From Mucilaginibacter defluvii (lineage in GTDB: Bacteria > Bacteroidota > Bacteroidia > Sphingobacteriales > Sphingobacteriaceae): 64,000 nucleotides of DNA. The position numbers were made by a program, and so were the translations under genes. The stretch is from the NCBI RefSeq assembly GCF_039543225.1, contig NZ_BAABJI010000002.1, positions 2,320,555 to 2,384,554 on the forward strand, in the 5' to 3' direction. The notes under the pieces were generated by a model. The model ran no database searches. It was not told the DNA's origin and worked only from the letters and a program-made list of their open reading frames with translations. Position 1 is the stretch's first letter, and each line of letters opens with the position of its first letter. This document shows, one piece after another, positions 1 to 8,837 of the stretch.

Positions 1-89
1 TTATAAGCAAATTTTATTAAAACGTTTTATCAAATTTTAGAAGGCATTTCCCTGATTGAGATCAGCCAAAAGAAATTATTTCAGAGCCG

Positions 90-2531
90 TTACAACGGCA
101 ACGTAAAATAAAAGGTTGCACCTTTTCCAGGTTCGCTTTCCACCCATATCTGCCCGTTATGCCTTTTGATGATCTCCGAGCTCAAGTAAAGCCCGATCCC
201 GAAACCGGAAATATGCCTGGATGCTGCGCTTTCCACCCTAAAATAACGGTCAAATACTTTTTCCTTGTCCGCAGCATTTAAACCCGGCCCTTCATCTTTA
301 ACACTGACCTGCACCTCGCCTTCCATGACGCGACAGGCGATCTGAACGACGGTACCCTTCGGCGAATATTTGACCGCATTGCTTAACAGGTTGGTCAGCA
401 CTGAAGCGATCTTGTCATGATCGGCATGGACGGTAATATGTTCGCAGTTGTGGGTATGTATGGTATGTGAAGATGTGACCAGTTGGGTTTCCCCAGCTAC
501 CTCCGTGATCAGTTCACAAAGATCAAAAGTTGTCTTGTCAATTAAAAGCTTAGCCGATTCCAGTCGGGAAATGTTTAAGAACCCATTGATCATATTTCCC
601 ATCCGCTTGACCTGTTTACTTGCGCTTTCCATTACGCCGGCTAAAAAGCGGTCGTCGCTGTTCTTGAGCTTGGATGCCGAAACCTGGATCATACCAGACA
701 ATGAGGTCAGCGGCGTTTTCAGCTCGTGGCTGACCATACCGATAAAATCGTTCTTGCGCTGTTCATTAGCGTGTTGTTCGGTCACATCCATCACTACGCC
801 GGTGAAAGCGGAAAAGCTACCTGAAGGATCTGCCTTTAGGTTGCCGATAGCCCGCAGCCAGCGCAAGCGGTTATCGTGCAGGCCGACCACCGGGTATGTG
901 ACATCGTAGTCCCCGCCCTGATAGATCGCTTTCTCCAACTTATCGGAGACAAATCCCCTGTACTCATCGGTGATCTGGGCCAGCGCCTGTTCGATCGACA
1001 GGTCTTCGTCGGGATAGTAGCCAAAAAGTTCTTTCAGACGCGCGTCGGTTATAAATTCCCGGGTAACTGAATGGATGAACCATGTCCCAAAATTAGCGGC
1101 TTCAATGGCTAGTTTTAAGGCTGTTTGCTTCTCTTCAATGAGCACCTGTGCATCTGCTAAGGCCTGATTGACCGTAGCCAGTTCATTGTTCGTCGCCGAA
1201 AGCTCTTCGTTAGCCGAGGTCAACTCTTCATTAGCAGAGGCCAGTTCCTCGTTCGTTGCGGCCAGTTCCTCGTTGATCGCCTGCAACTCATCGCTGGTTT
1301 TGGTGAGTTCCTGCTCCATATGCTTTCGATCGGTGACGTCGCGGGTCGTGCCGGCAACGGCTTCTACCTCTCCATTTTCGCCGATCACCGGGATGAGGAT
1401 GTAATCATATATCCGTTTACCAAGCACGGCGTGCGGAAATGCCACTTCGCCCCGTACCGGCTTTTTGGTGGCCACCACCTGGTCGATTTCCCGCTCGTGC
1501 ATCGCTGCATGCCATTCCTCATAGCCGTTCTCGCGCAGTCCCTTTCCGACAGCCGTATCCCAGGTCTTGCCCCACATGGTTAACAGCGCCTTGTTGACGT
1601 AAGTGAATTTATATTCCAGGTCCCAGACATACATCAGGTCCGGCGTGCCGGAAGTGATCGTTTCATAAACCCGTTTCTGTTGATCTGCCTGTTCACGAGC
1701 AAGCACCTGCGTGGTGACCTCCACAGCGACATCCATTACCCCGATCACCTGCCCGTCAGCTAAAAGGGGGCGGTAGCTGAAATTAAAGTAACGGGTCCTC
1801 ACTTCGCCGTTGGTAAGGATCGGCACGGCCTCTTCCTGGCCGTCAATGGCTTCACCGGTCCGGTAGACCTGGAAAAGCTGCTCAACGGCCGGTGCGCCTT
1901 TGATCTCGGGCAGGCCTTCCAGTAATGGCATGCCAATGATCGCTGCATCTTTACCCAGCAATTCCAGCATCGCCCGGTTGGCCTGGTCGATGACCATATC
2001 GGCACCTTTAAAGACAAGGATAGCAACAGGGGCCTGCTCGACCAGGCGTTTGAAATGGGTCTCTGATTCCTGCAGGCGGACATTGCTCGCTGCCAGCGTC
2101 TCATTAGATCTCCAAAGTTCTTCGTTCAGGCGATGAATTTCCTGCCTGGCTTTGACCTGCTGCGTATTTTCCTGCACCCATACAGCGACTTTGGTGACCT
2201 TACCGTCATCACCACTTACAGGAACGTACAAAAAAGAAACTATGACTTCTTCTTCAATACCGTTTCGCATTATTCGGATGGACACATCGTCTGCCTGGAA
2301 AGGATGTCCGGTTCGGACGACATTGCTCAGCACGTCCTCATAAAGATGCCTGTATTCTGCAAATGGTTCCCAGAACCAGTGCCCCAGGATGGCTTCGCGG
2401 GGGATCCCGGCGACTTCCAAAAATTTGTCATTTAATAATTCAGCAACAAAGGTCTCGGCATTCAAAATACAGATACCGATAGGCGCAGTAAGTATTGTTT
2501 TCTGTAAGTCTTTTTCTCCGGAAAGTAACAT
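90..2531 (-). CDS. Multi-PAS sensor histidine kinase
   Basis: An 813-residue soluble histidine kinase with no signal peptide or membrane segment, so it probably senses a cytoplasmic signal. Four PAS-like domains are visible at about residues 14-125, 160-275, 288-402 and 470-585. An Asn/Glu-rich heptad coiled coil (about 411-462) separates the third and fourth. The HisKA H-box SHELKTPLTS carries the phospho-accepting His at about 602. The ATPase domain follows, with the N-box NLLSNAVKYS and the glycine boxes DEGPGL and GFGIGL. There is no receiver domain and no response regulator next to it, so its partner is elsewhere. The ATG at 2531 fits. The exact ligand cannot be told from sequence. Confidence 0.93.
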   Translation of the reverse strand: MLLSGEKDLQKTILTAPIGICILNAETFVAELLNDKFLEVAGIPREAILGHWFWEPFAEYRHLYEDVLSNVVRTGHPFQADDVSIRIMRNGIEEEVIVSFLYVPVSGDDGKVTKVAVWVQENTQQVKARQEIHRLNEELWRSNETLAASNVRLQESETHFKRLVEQAPVAILVFKGADMVIDQANRAMLELLGKDAAIIGMPLLEGLPEIKGAPAVEQLFQVYRTGEAIDGQEEAVPILTNGEVRTRYFNFSYRPLLADGQVIGVMDVAVEVTTQVLAREQADQQKRVYETITSGTPDLMYVWDLEYKFTYVNKALLTMWGKTWDTAVGKGLRENGYEEWHAAMHEREIDQVVATKKPVRGEVAFPHAVLGKRIYDYILIPVIGENGEVEAVAGTTRDVTDRKHMEQELTKTSDELQAINEELAATNEELASANEELTSANEELSATNNELATVNQALADAQVLIEEKQTALKLAIEAANFGTWFIHSVTREFITDARLKELFGYYPDEDLSIEQALAQITDEYRGFVSDKLEKAIYQGGDYDVTYPVVGLHDNRLRWLRAIGNLKADPSGSFSAFTGVVMDVTEQHANEQRKNDFIGMVSHELKTPLTSLSGMIQVSASKLKNSDDRFLAGVMESASKQVKRMGNMINGFLNISRLESAKLLIDKTTFDLCELITEVAGETQLVTSSHTIHTHNCEHITVHADHDKIASVLTNLLSNAVKYSPKGTVVQIACRVMEGEVQVSVKDEGPGLNAADKEKVFDRYFRVESAASRHISGFGIGLYLSSEIIKRHNGQIWVESEPGKGATFYFTLPL
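1149..1289 (-). repeat. 21-bp coding repeats encoding a heptad coiled coil
   Basis: Inside the first kinase gene about six to seven consecutive 21-base units encode heptads beginning with Glu-Leu and carrying Asn-Glu, such as ELAATNE, ELASANE and ELTSANE. The units differ slightly in DNA but keep the same amino-acid pattern. This is a signalling-helix style coiled coil linking PAS domains to the kinase core. Unit number could change by slippage. Confidence 0.75.
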
Positions 2532-2707
2532 GCAGTAGGAGCTTGGTAAGTCATGACTAAACTACAAAAAAGGCATCATTGTTTCGTTATGGCATCCACA
2601 CAGTGGCTTTAACTGCAAATTACGGGATTCACCCAGAAATAGCTGTCTTCTTCGATGCCACCGAATGCTTGATCATTTATCCGTTCGGGTGTCAACGTTT
2701 TTTGGGG

Positions 2708-3199
2708 TCATAATAAAAATTTCCGCATTACGGTATCATTTTCATCTACTTTATATTTTTTGAAACCCATCTTTTCAACCAATCTTATCGCCTTTACGTT
2801 TCTTGTTTTTGTTGGGCCGAGCAAAATTTGCACACTGAATTCCTCTTTCGCAATATTGGTTAGGATCTCAAAGGCTGATCGCATGATACCCTTGCCCCAA
2901 TATTCAGGAAATAATGATCCACCGATAACTATCTCTTTAGTCTCTTTATTCCAGTGATGCAGGGCACAATCCCCGATGATCCGGTGACTTTTGTGAGATA
3001 ACCTTATCGTAAAAATACACGCACACAGCGAAACGATCCGCTCTGTAAAAGCTGTAGGCGTTTCATCAGGCAGGAAGGGACTTTCTTCAAAATTTGCAGT
3101 CAGTTGAGGGTGAGAATAAATGTCATAAAGGAAATTGGCATCATCTATCGACAATTGCCTTAGCATGATCTTATCGTTCGAGTATTCTTTAAGTATCAT
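2708..3199 (-). CDS. GNAT family N-acetyltransferase (RimJ/RimL-like)
   Basis: A 163-residue GNAT-fold protein of the RimJ/RimL type, expected to transfer an acetyl group from acetyl-CoA to an amine. Visible features are the N-terminal LRQLSIDDANFLYDI start typical of the group, the central IIGDCALHHW strand, the acetyl-CoA loop region around PEYWGKGIMRSA (the Q/RxxGxG/A-like turn is GKGIMR) and the C-terminal NVKAIRLVEKMGFKK segment. It stands alone, in the same direction as the kinase downstream but separated from it by about 175 bp. The substrate is unknown. Confidence 0.85.
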   Translation of the reverse strand: MILKEYSNDKIMLRQLSIDDANFLYDIYSHPQLTANFEESPFLPDETPTAFTERIVSLCACIFTIRLSHKSHRIIGDCALHHWNKETKEIVIGGSLFPEYWGKGIMRSAFEILTNIAKEEFSVQILLGPTKTRNVKAIRLVEKMGFKKYKVDENDTVMRKFLL

Positions 3200-3513
3200 G
3201 TTTAAATTTTTACGCGATATTTTGGACCGTTTACACGTGATATTTTAATTACCAGTAATAGCGGTATTGGCCGCCATCCGCATCGTCGGGACCAAATCTC
3301 TTAAAATTATTTCATTAACTGAATATGATCACGGCGAACCGCATTTTTCTATAGGAAAACTATGAAAAAGCATGATCCCAAACGGAAGGTATTTGTAGGA
3401 TAACGCAAAGATCAAGCGCTTGGTACGCAGTAAAAAATATACTGGAATTCCTTCTCCGTTACCGGTTAAGCGGACTATTTTCGAGATACAAAAACATTTT
3501 TAAGTGAACAGTA
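3200..3513. other. Intergenic region between divergent genes
   Basis: This 314-bp spacer separates the minus-strand acetyltransferase from the plus-strand Arr gene and should hold both promoters. I see no clear repeat, palindrome or RNA gene. A 13-codon reading frame at 3362-3403 is too short to support. Confidence 0.5.
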
Positions 3514-4257
3514 ATGGAATTTAATCCCCATAATCATATTGTACAGTTGTGTATGCAGGGCATGCAAATGGAAGAAGCCGGCGATCTGCAAAAGGCGCTT
3601 GATCTGTTTTTTCAGGCTTGGAGCGAAGCAACAAACGACTTTGAAAAGTTTATAGCTGCCTGGTACGTTGCCCGGCGTCAGTCAACCCAGGCTGACAAAT
3701 TGATGTGGTATGAAAGTGCATTAAAGTTGGCTTTGAAGATCGATATCGATGCTGTCCAAAGCGCATTGCCAGCGCTCTATTCCAATATGGCTGAATGTTA
3801 CGAAGTATTGGGCGACTTTGATAACGCAAGAACGCAACTTGAGTTAGCGGCAGCGTCGGTGAACAAGCCAGCTGATAAAGGACCCTTTTACCATGGTACA
3901 AAGGCAAACCTAAAGGAGGGGGATCTATTGATTACCGGCCGCATGTCCAACTACCAGGCAGAACTCGTAATGAATCACATCTACTTCACCGCCCTGATCA
4001 ATGGTGCGGGCTTGGCTGCGGCCTTAGCAAAGGGTGACGGACCGGAACGTGTCTATATCGTTGAGCCGACCGGAAGTTTTGAGGATGACCCGAACGTTAC
4101 TAACAAAAAATTTCCCGGAAACCCGACCCGTTCTTACCGAACGAAAGAACCATTGAAGATCATTGGTGAGATGATCGAATGGGTAAGGCAATCGCCCGAA
4201 CAATTACAGCAATGGCGTGAAAAGCTGGCTAACAACAGAGGTGAGATCATTAATTGA
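3514..4257 (+). CDS. arr: Rifampin ADP-ribosyltransferase (Arr) with TPR-like N-terminal extension
   Basis: The C-terminal part (about residues 122-247) is recognisably Arr, which inactivates rifamycins by ADP-ribosylating them with NAD+. It has FYHGTKA (His127), MNHIYFTA (Tyr157) and the hallmark stretch VEPTGSFEDDPN (Asp191/192) followed by NKKFPGNPTRSYR. These match the His-Tyr-Asp pattern known for Arr enzymes. Canonical Arr is only about 140 residues. Here about 120 extra N-terminal residues form a helical, TPR-like region: MEEAGDLQKALDLFFQAW, then NMAECYEVLGDFDNARTQLELA. The ATG at 3514 opens the fused frame without interruption. The gene stands alone. Rifampin inactivation is inferred from the family; a different small-molecule or protein target is possible given the extra domain. 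Confidence 0.88.
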   Translation: MEFNPHNHIVQLCMQGMQMEEAGDLQKALDLFFQAWSEATNDFEKFIAAWYVARRQSTQADKLMWYESALKLALKIDIDAVQSALPALYSNMAECYEVLGDFDNARTQLELAAASVNKPADKGPFYHGTKANLKEGDLLITGRMSNYQAELVMNHIYFTALINGAGLAAALAKGDGPERVYIVEPTGSFEDDPNVTNKKFPGNPTRSYRTKEPLKIIGEMIEWVRQSPEQLQQWREKLANNRGEIIN

Positions 4258-4407
4258 TCCTGCGACATTGCAATGAACCGTTCATTCAACATAGCGCCAA
4301 AGTAAGTCGAGCTTACCTTGGACCGAAGCTAAAATAGATTATGCCTGATGTAGCAAAGCAGCAATAACATCCGTCATATATAGCGTATGCATCTAAAGTA
4401 AATTCCT

Positions 4408-4866
4408 ATGAAAAACTTGCTTGTTCAATTCGCGTCGGTGATAACGGTCACTTTTCTACTATCTGGATGTCTGAAAAAGACAGACGAAGCTCCGATAGGT
4501 TGTGACCCTGCTGTTACGGCATTTCCCTTCCAGATCAAGGACGGGGCTACGAATGCAGATCTGTTCTTTGGTGCATCTGCAAAATATAAGCCGTCCGAAC
4601 TCAAGCTTTTTCCAGAGAATTACACGGGTGAAAAGGATTCGATCCCGGTCATTCGGCTTATCAACTCTACCAGACAAGGGTTCATTATTTATCCAAGCAT
4701 TAAGACAAGAGATACGATCCTTGTTCGCATTGCCGCTATGGCACCTGATACATTGACCTTTAAGTTAAGTCAGCCGGCGGACGCCTGCCATCCCTGGGAC
4801 ATCAGTGAGGTGACCTTTAAGGGTAAGCCGGTTGCCAGCGAAGACCTCTATGTTTTAAAAAAATGA
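4408..4866 (+). CDS. Small lipoprotein of unknown function
   Basis: A 152-residue protein with a lipoprotein signal peptide: positively charged start, hydrophobic stretch and lipobox LLSGC with Cys21. After the cysteine comes KKTDE, which fits a Bacteroidota lipoprotein. The mature part has a pair of cysteines (in IGCDP and DACHPW) and looks beta-rich. I do not recognise a domain. It stands 150 bp downstream of arr and is probably independent. Confidence 0.75.
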   Translation: MKNLLVQFASVITVTFLLSGCLKKTDEAPIGCDPAVTAFPFQIKDGATNADLFFGASAKYKPSELKLFPENYTGEKDSIPVIRLINSTRQGFIIYPSIKTRDTILVRIAAMAPDTLTFKLSQPADACHPWDISEVTFKGKPVASEDLYVLKK

Positions 4867-5030
4867 AATCACGCCATTGATATTAGAATAGTTTAGGATT
4901 GCACACGCTTAATTATTAAGGAAACGCTTAAAGACCACGACTAAACTTTCGCCATCAGTGTTCAGAAGTTCCCTAACAAGATCAGAATATCCATAGAATA
5001 ATTATATTTGATTATTGCAAATTGATAAAT

Positions 5031-5960
5031 ATGGAAATCACGACCCTTGAAGGTTTTTATAAGACAGCTGCCGATAATCTGAATAAAGACATCAGCCAAT
5101 TACTACCACATGGGCTCACCAAAGAAATAGGCCATTTCAATGTATTCGATGTAAGTGAGTTGGCTAAGCTGGTCAAGGTTAAGCCTAATATGACCTACAA
5201 CCGGCGTGCTTATTATAAGATCAACCTGATCGACGGGCGCAACCGTGCGGAATACGCCGACAAGGTAATTGATATCGAGACGCAGGCACTGATGTTTACT
5301 ACTCCGAAGGTGCCTTATAATTGGATCGCAAAGGACATGGACCAGCGTGGCTATTTCTGCCTTTTCAGCGCTGATTTCCTGGCGCAGTCCAAAAGCGGTG
5401 TTGTCCTTGATGAACTGCCCATATTTAAGCCTGGGGGCTATCCCTGCTTCCATATCAACGAGCAGGAAAAGGAAGAGATCAAAACGATCTTCAGAAAGAT
5501 GCATAAAGAGATCAATTCCGATTATGCTTATAAGTATGACCTGATACGCAACTATTTATTGGAGCTGATCCATTACGGCCAAAAGTTGCAGCCTGCTACC
5601 GACCTCTACCAGGAGCACAACGCCGCGGCACGGGTGTCCTCCTTATTCGCCGAACTTCTAGAGCGCCAGTTTCCCATTGCTTCACCTTTTCAGGGACTCC
5701 AATTACGGACACCTAAAGACTATGCCGATCAGTTGTCTATCCATGTCAACTACCTGAACCGGGTGCTGAAACAACAGACCGGGCAGACAACCAGGAACCT
5801 GATCAGTAACCGGATCATTCAGGAAGCCAAGATATTGCTCAGGCAGACGGAATGGAACGTGTCCGAGATTGCCCTTAGTTTAGGATTTGAAGAGGTTGCC
5901 CATTTCTCAAACTTTTTCAAGAAACAGACTGACACTTCTCCATTAGCCTTTAGAAATTAA
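5031..5960 (+). CDS. AraC family transcriptional regulator
   Basis: A 309-residue regulator. The N-terminal half is the cupin-like sensing domain common in Bacteroidota AraC proteins. The C-terminal 100 residues form the two helix-turn-helix motifs: first around LSIHVNYLNRVLKQQTG, then VSEIALSLGFEEVAHFSNFFKK, the AraC signature. An upstream TTG at 5022 is in frame but the ATG at 5031 is the better start. A TAnnTTTG-like promoter element (TATATTTG) lies at 5003-5010. The SDR gene 91 bp downstream and the MFS gene after it run in the same direction and are likely targets. Confidence 0.9.
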   Translation: MEITTLEGFYKTAADNLNKDISQLLPHGLTKEIGHFNVFDVSELAKLVKVKPNMTYNRRAYYKINLIDGRNRAEYADKVIDIETQALMFTTPKVPYNWIAKDMDQRGYFCLFSADFLAQSKSGVVLDELPIFKPGGYPCFHINEQEKEEIKTIFRKMHKEINSDYAYKYDLIRNYLLELIHYGQKLQPATDLYQEHNAAARVSSLFAELLERQFPIASPFQGLQLRTPKDYADQLSIHVNYLNRVLKQQTGQTTRNLISNRIIQEAKILLRQTEWNVSEIALSLGFEEVAHFSNFFKKQTDTSPLAFRN

Positions 5961-6051
5961 AAATGGTTTCGTTTTTGCAAACATTGTTTTGATTCTCGCA
6001 AAGGCCTTGTGATCCGTTCTTGCCAATTTTGTTCTATCAAATGAATAGAAC

Positions 6052-6828
6052 ATGGAATTAAGCAAGAACACCATCCTGATCACCGGCGGAACCAGCGGCT
6101 TTGGTTTTGAGTTTGCCCGAAGGTTACTCGACAAGGGCAATACCGTGATCATTACCGGCAGGAACGAACAGAAACTCGAGGAAACGAAGCAAATTCTTCC
6201 CGGTATACACACCATAAAGAGCGATGTCAGCAAGGTTGACGACATCAGCGCTTTGTTTGAGGAGGCCACTAAAAGATTTCCCGAGCTGAATATGCTCATC
6301 AACAATGCCGGGGAAATGCGGAAGATCGCACTTCAAGATGAACACGATCTGTATGATATCACCCGCGAAATAGAGATCAACCTGATGGGACCTATTCGTA
6401 TGGTCCAGGAATTTCTACCGCATCTCAAAAACCAAAAGGACGCTGCTATCCTGAATGTCACCTCGGGTATCGCCCTGGGTGCATTTCCAATTGCTCCTAT
6501 CTATAGCGCCAGCAAATCAGGACTGCGATCCTTCACCCAATGCTTACGGGTACAGCTCAGATCTACTGGCGTCAAAGTATTCGAACTGATCGCGCCGGGC
6601 TCTACAACCCCTTTGAATGCCAAGTTTCGGAATGGCGCCGAAGTAAATACCAGAATGTTAGTTTCTCCTGAAAAAATAGTGGATGAAGCGATCAAGGGGA
6701 TGATGAGCAATCGGAACGAGATCTTTCCCGGCAGTGCCAAGATCATGCGCATTCTCAGCAGACTCGCTCCTAAATTCTTGCTTTCACAAGCGACCAAAAC
6801 CGGCGAGCAAGCCATGTCAGGCAAATAA
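6052..6828 (+). CDS. SDR family oxidoreductase (DltE-like)
   Basis: A 258-residue classical short-chain dehydrogenase/reductase. The Rossmann cofactor motif TGGTSGFG sits near residues 11-18, NNAGE near 84-88, the catalytic Ser region NVTSG near 137, and the active-site YSASK near 149-153. The fold uses NAD(P)H to reduce a carbonyl or oxidise an alcohol. The overall sequence resembles the DltE-annotated SDR group, but no dlt genes are present, so no D-alanylation role is implied. It lies between an AraC regulator and an MFS transporter, and is probably co-transcribed with the transporter 34 bp downstream. Confidence 0.9.
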   Translation: MELSKNTILITGGTSGFGFEFARRLLDKGNTVIITGRNEQKLEETKQILPGIHTIKSDVSKVDDISALFEEATKRFPELNMLINNAGEMRKIALQDEHDLYDITREIEINLMGPIRMVQEFLPHLKNQKDAAILNVTSGIALGAFPIAPIYSASKSGLRSFTQCLRVQLRSTGVKVFELIAPGSTTPLNAKFRNGAEVNTRMLVSPEKIVDEAIKGMMSNRNEIFPGSAKIMRILSRLAPKFLLSQATKTGEQAMSGK

Positions 6829-6862
6829 TCTTCTTTGAAAGAATTCTATCACAATCAAACTC

Positions 6863-8185
6863 ATGGCTATGAACGATCAAACGATTTCAACAACTCAGTT
6901 GAGCCATTGGCGCAGCGGGGCTTTCATCATCTCCTTATTTTTGGTAAGCGCCTTCAGCCAGATCGATCGCATATTACCCTTTATTCTTGCGGAATCCATT
7001 AAAAGAGAATTACACCTCAGTGATACGCAGCTGGGGCTGATCAACGGGATCGCCTTTGCTGTGATCTATTCACTGGCGTCCCTGCCGCTGGCCCGTTTGG
7101 CCGACCGCGGCGCATCCAGGCAGGTTCTGCTCTGGTGTGTACTCATCTGGAGCCTGATGACCGGGCTTGGAGGTCTGTCGGTTGGTTTCCTGACGATGGC
7201 GCTTTCACGCTTTGGGGTGGCCCTGGGAGAAGCCGGAGGAACCCCCGCCAGCCATGCGCTGATCGCAGGCAATATTCCTGAACATCGCCACGGCCGTGCG
7301 CTCGGCATCTATTCAATGGGCATCCCTCTGGGGACGATGATAGGGTTTGGTGTTGGTGGCTGGGCGAGTGATCATATCGGCTGGCGCGTAGCACTATTTG
7401 CTGCGGGAGGTGTTGGGCTGCTACTGGTTATCCTTATCCTGGCGTTTACAGCTAAGACGGCGATTGCTGTAAAACCAGTAGATCAGACGGAAAACATCTT
7501 TTCCGCCGGGCGTGGGCTGCTGTCAAAACCGGCGTTCCTGTGGATGTTTATTGGCGCGAACTTCCTGGGTTTTGCCGCTGCCCCGTTTTATGCCTTTGCT
7601 GCTCCTTTCCTGATACGCACACATGGGCTGAGCGCCAGCCAGGTGGGACTATCTTTCGGCTTGCTGCAAGGGCTAATGGGCATCATCGGCACAGTGGTCG
7701 GTGGCCGGTTATTTGACAGCGCGGTAAAACGTGGGGCAAACCGTTTACTACACCCGCCAGCCGTTGTTTTCAGTATTGCGGCACTTACAACGGTTGCAGG
7801 GCTCCTGGCGCCCGAAGGCTGGATGTCCATTGCGCTTTTTGTGCCCGTTATGCTGGCTTTTGCGTTCCTGCTGCCCTTTGCATTCAGTGCAGGCCATCTG
7901 ATAGCCGGTCCCGGGAAACACGCGCTGTCTTCCAGTCTGCTGATGATCGCTTCCGGGCTGTTGGGCCCGGCACTATCGCCGCTGCTCGTGGGGGTTATCA
8001 GTGACGGGGTTAGTACGGCGTATGAAGCAAACGGTTTGCGCTGGGGATTGATGGTTGTTCCTGTTGCCGGTGCCCTGAGCAGCATTGCTTTATTCATTGC
8101 CAGCAAAAAGATCAGGGAACACTTATCTGCAACAGCAAGGTACACCTATAACGATACCGACAATCACCTCTCACTCATTAAGTAA
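6863..8185 (+). CDS. MFS transporter
   Basis: A 440-residue inner-membrane permease with about 12 hydrophobic segments. The MFS motif A between TM2 and TM3 is visible as LARLADRGASRQVLL, and a later Gly-rich GTVVGGRLFD loop marks the equivalent position in the second half. Export of a small molecule is the usual role for members beside AraC and SDR genes, but the substrate cannot be told. It follows the SDR gene at 34 bp and probably shares its message. Confidence 0.92.
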   Translation: MAMNDQTISTTQLSHWRSGAFIISLFLVSAFSQIDRILPFILAESIKRELHLSDTQLGLINGIAFAVIYSLASLPLARLADRGASRQVLLWCVLIWSLMTGLGGLSVGFLTMALSRFGVALGEAGGTPASHALIAGNIPEHRHGRALGIYSMGIPLGTMIGFGVGGWASDHIGWRVALFAAGGVGLLLVILILAFTAKTAIAVKPVDQTENIFSAGRGLLSKPAFLWMFIGANFLGFAAAPFYAFAAPFLIRTHGLSASQVGLSFGLLQGLMGIIGTVVGGRLFDSAVKRGANRLLHPPAVVFSIAALTTVAGLLAPEGWMSIALFVPVMLAFAFLLPFAFSAGHLIAGPGKHALSSSLLMIASGLLGPALSPLLVGVISDGVSTAYEANGLRWGLMVVPVAGALSSIALFIASKKIREHLSATARYTYNDTDNHLSLIK

Positions 8186-8291
8186 CACAAAAATTAACTA
8201 ACACAAACCTGCGGGTTTGCAATAACGGATGGTAAGGCCGGGTGGACTGCTATTGCCTGATCCCGGCTACATACCTTGTAATACTTCAAAA

Positions 8292-8813
8292 ATGGAAAGC
8301 GATCAATTTGATGCCGTATGGTGGCCGTCGGGCCAAAGTGGAAGAGGCAGGTTGCTTCCCTATGAGGATACGTTTTATATCTATCTGAAAGTGAGCACAG
8401 CCTTAGCGGTGCGTCCAACCCTTGTCTTTTGCAAATCGGATGATCTGGAATGGGTAGACCAGGATATGGGTTACATCACCTCGTTTAAAGAGGCTTTTTT
8501 TGATAAAGGCGTTTGGTGCAATTTCGAAGCCATCGATCTTTTCAGAGCGGGCGATCCCATAAGCATTGAATTGGATGAAGAGGAGATGCTGACCCTGGCG
8601 CCAATTTTTGATAAGCTATGCGCCAGCCTGGAGTCGACCTATCGCTACAGGTACGATCTGGTGCGGACCTACATTTTCCAGATCATCCATATCGCCATCA
8701 AAATTAACCTGCAACAAATAAATATTGTCAGGTCACCGATACGCTATGTCCGCCTGACTACCTGCGGCATCGACATGCTGGCCAGGATCAAACTCAGTCC
8801 TAATAAACAATAA
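8292..8813 (+). pseudogene. Truncated AraC-type regulator lacking the DNA-binding domain
   Basis: The frame opens at 8229 (or 8292 ATG) and ends at 8813. It resembles the sensing half of the AraC regulator at 5031. Shared features are a run ending in FLF-like strand, FKxG-like spacing, DEEEMLTLAPIF, and above all YRYDLVRTYIFQIIHIAIKI, which corresponds to YKYDLIRNYLLELIHYGQKL there. After this helix only about 33 residues remain and no helix-turn-helix is encoded. It is therefore either a decayed regulator or a stand-alone ligand-binding protein. The next gene starts 24 bp downstream, so it may still be transcribed. Confidence 0.6.
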
Positions 8814-8837
8814 TATATACCATTAAACTCAACAATT

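Noticed and set aside
3362..3403. A 13-codon frame after an AGGAAA sequence, encoding a short basic peptide
   Set aside because: Too short, with no family likeness and no conserved neighbour; probably chance.
8204..8219. Small hairpin CAAACC-TGCG-GGTTTG after the MFS gene
   Set aside because: Only six base pairs and no T run, so I do not call it a terminator.
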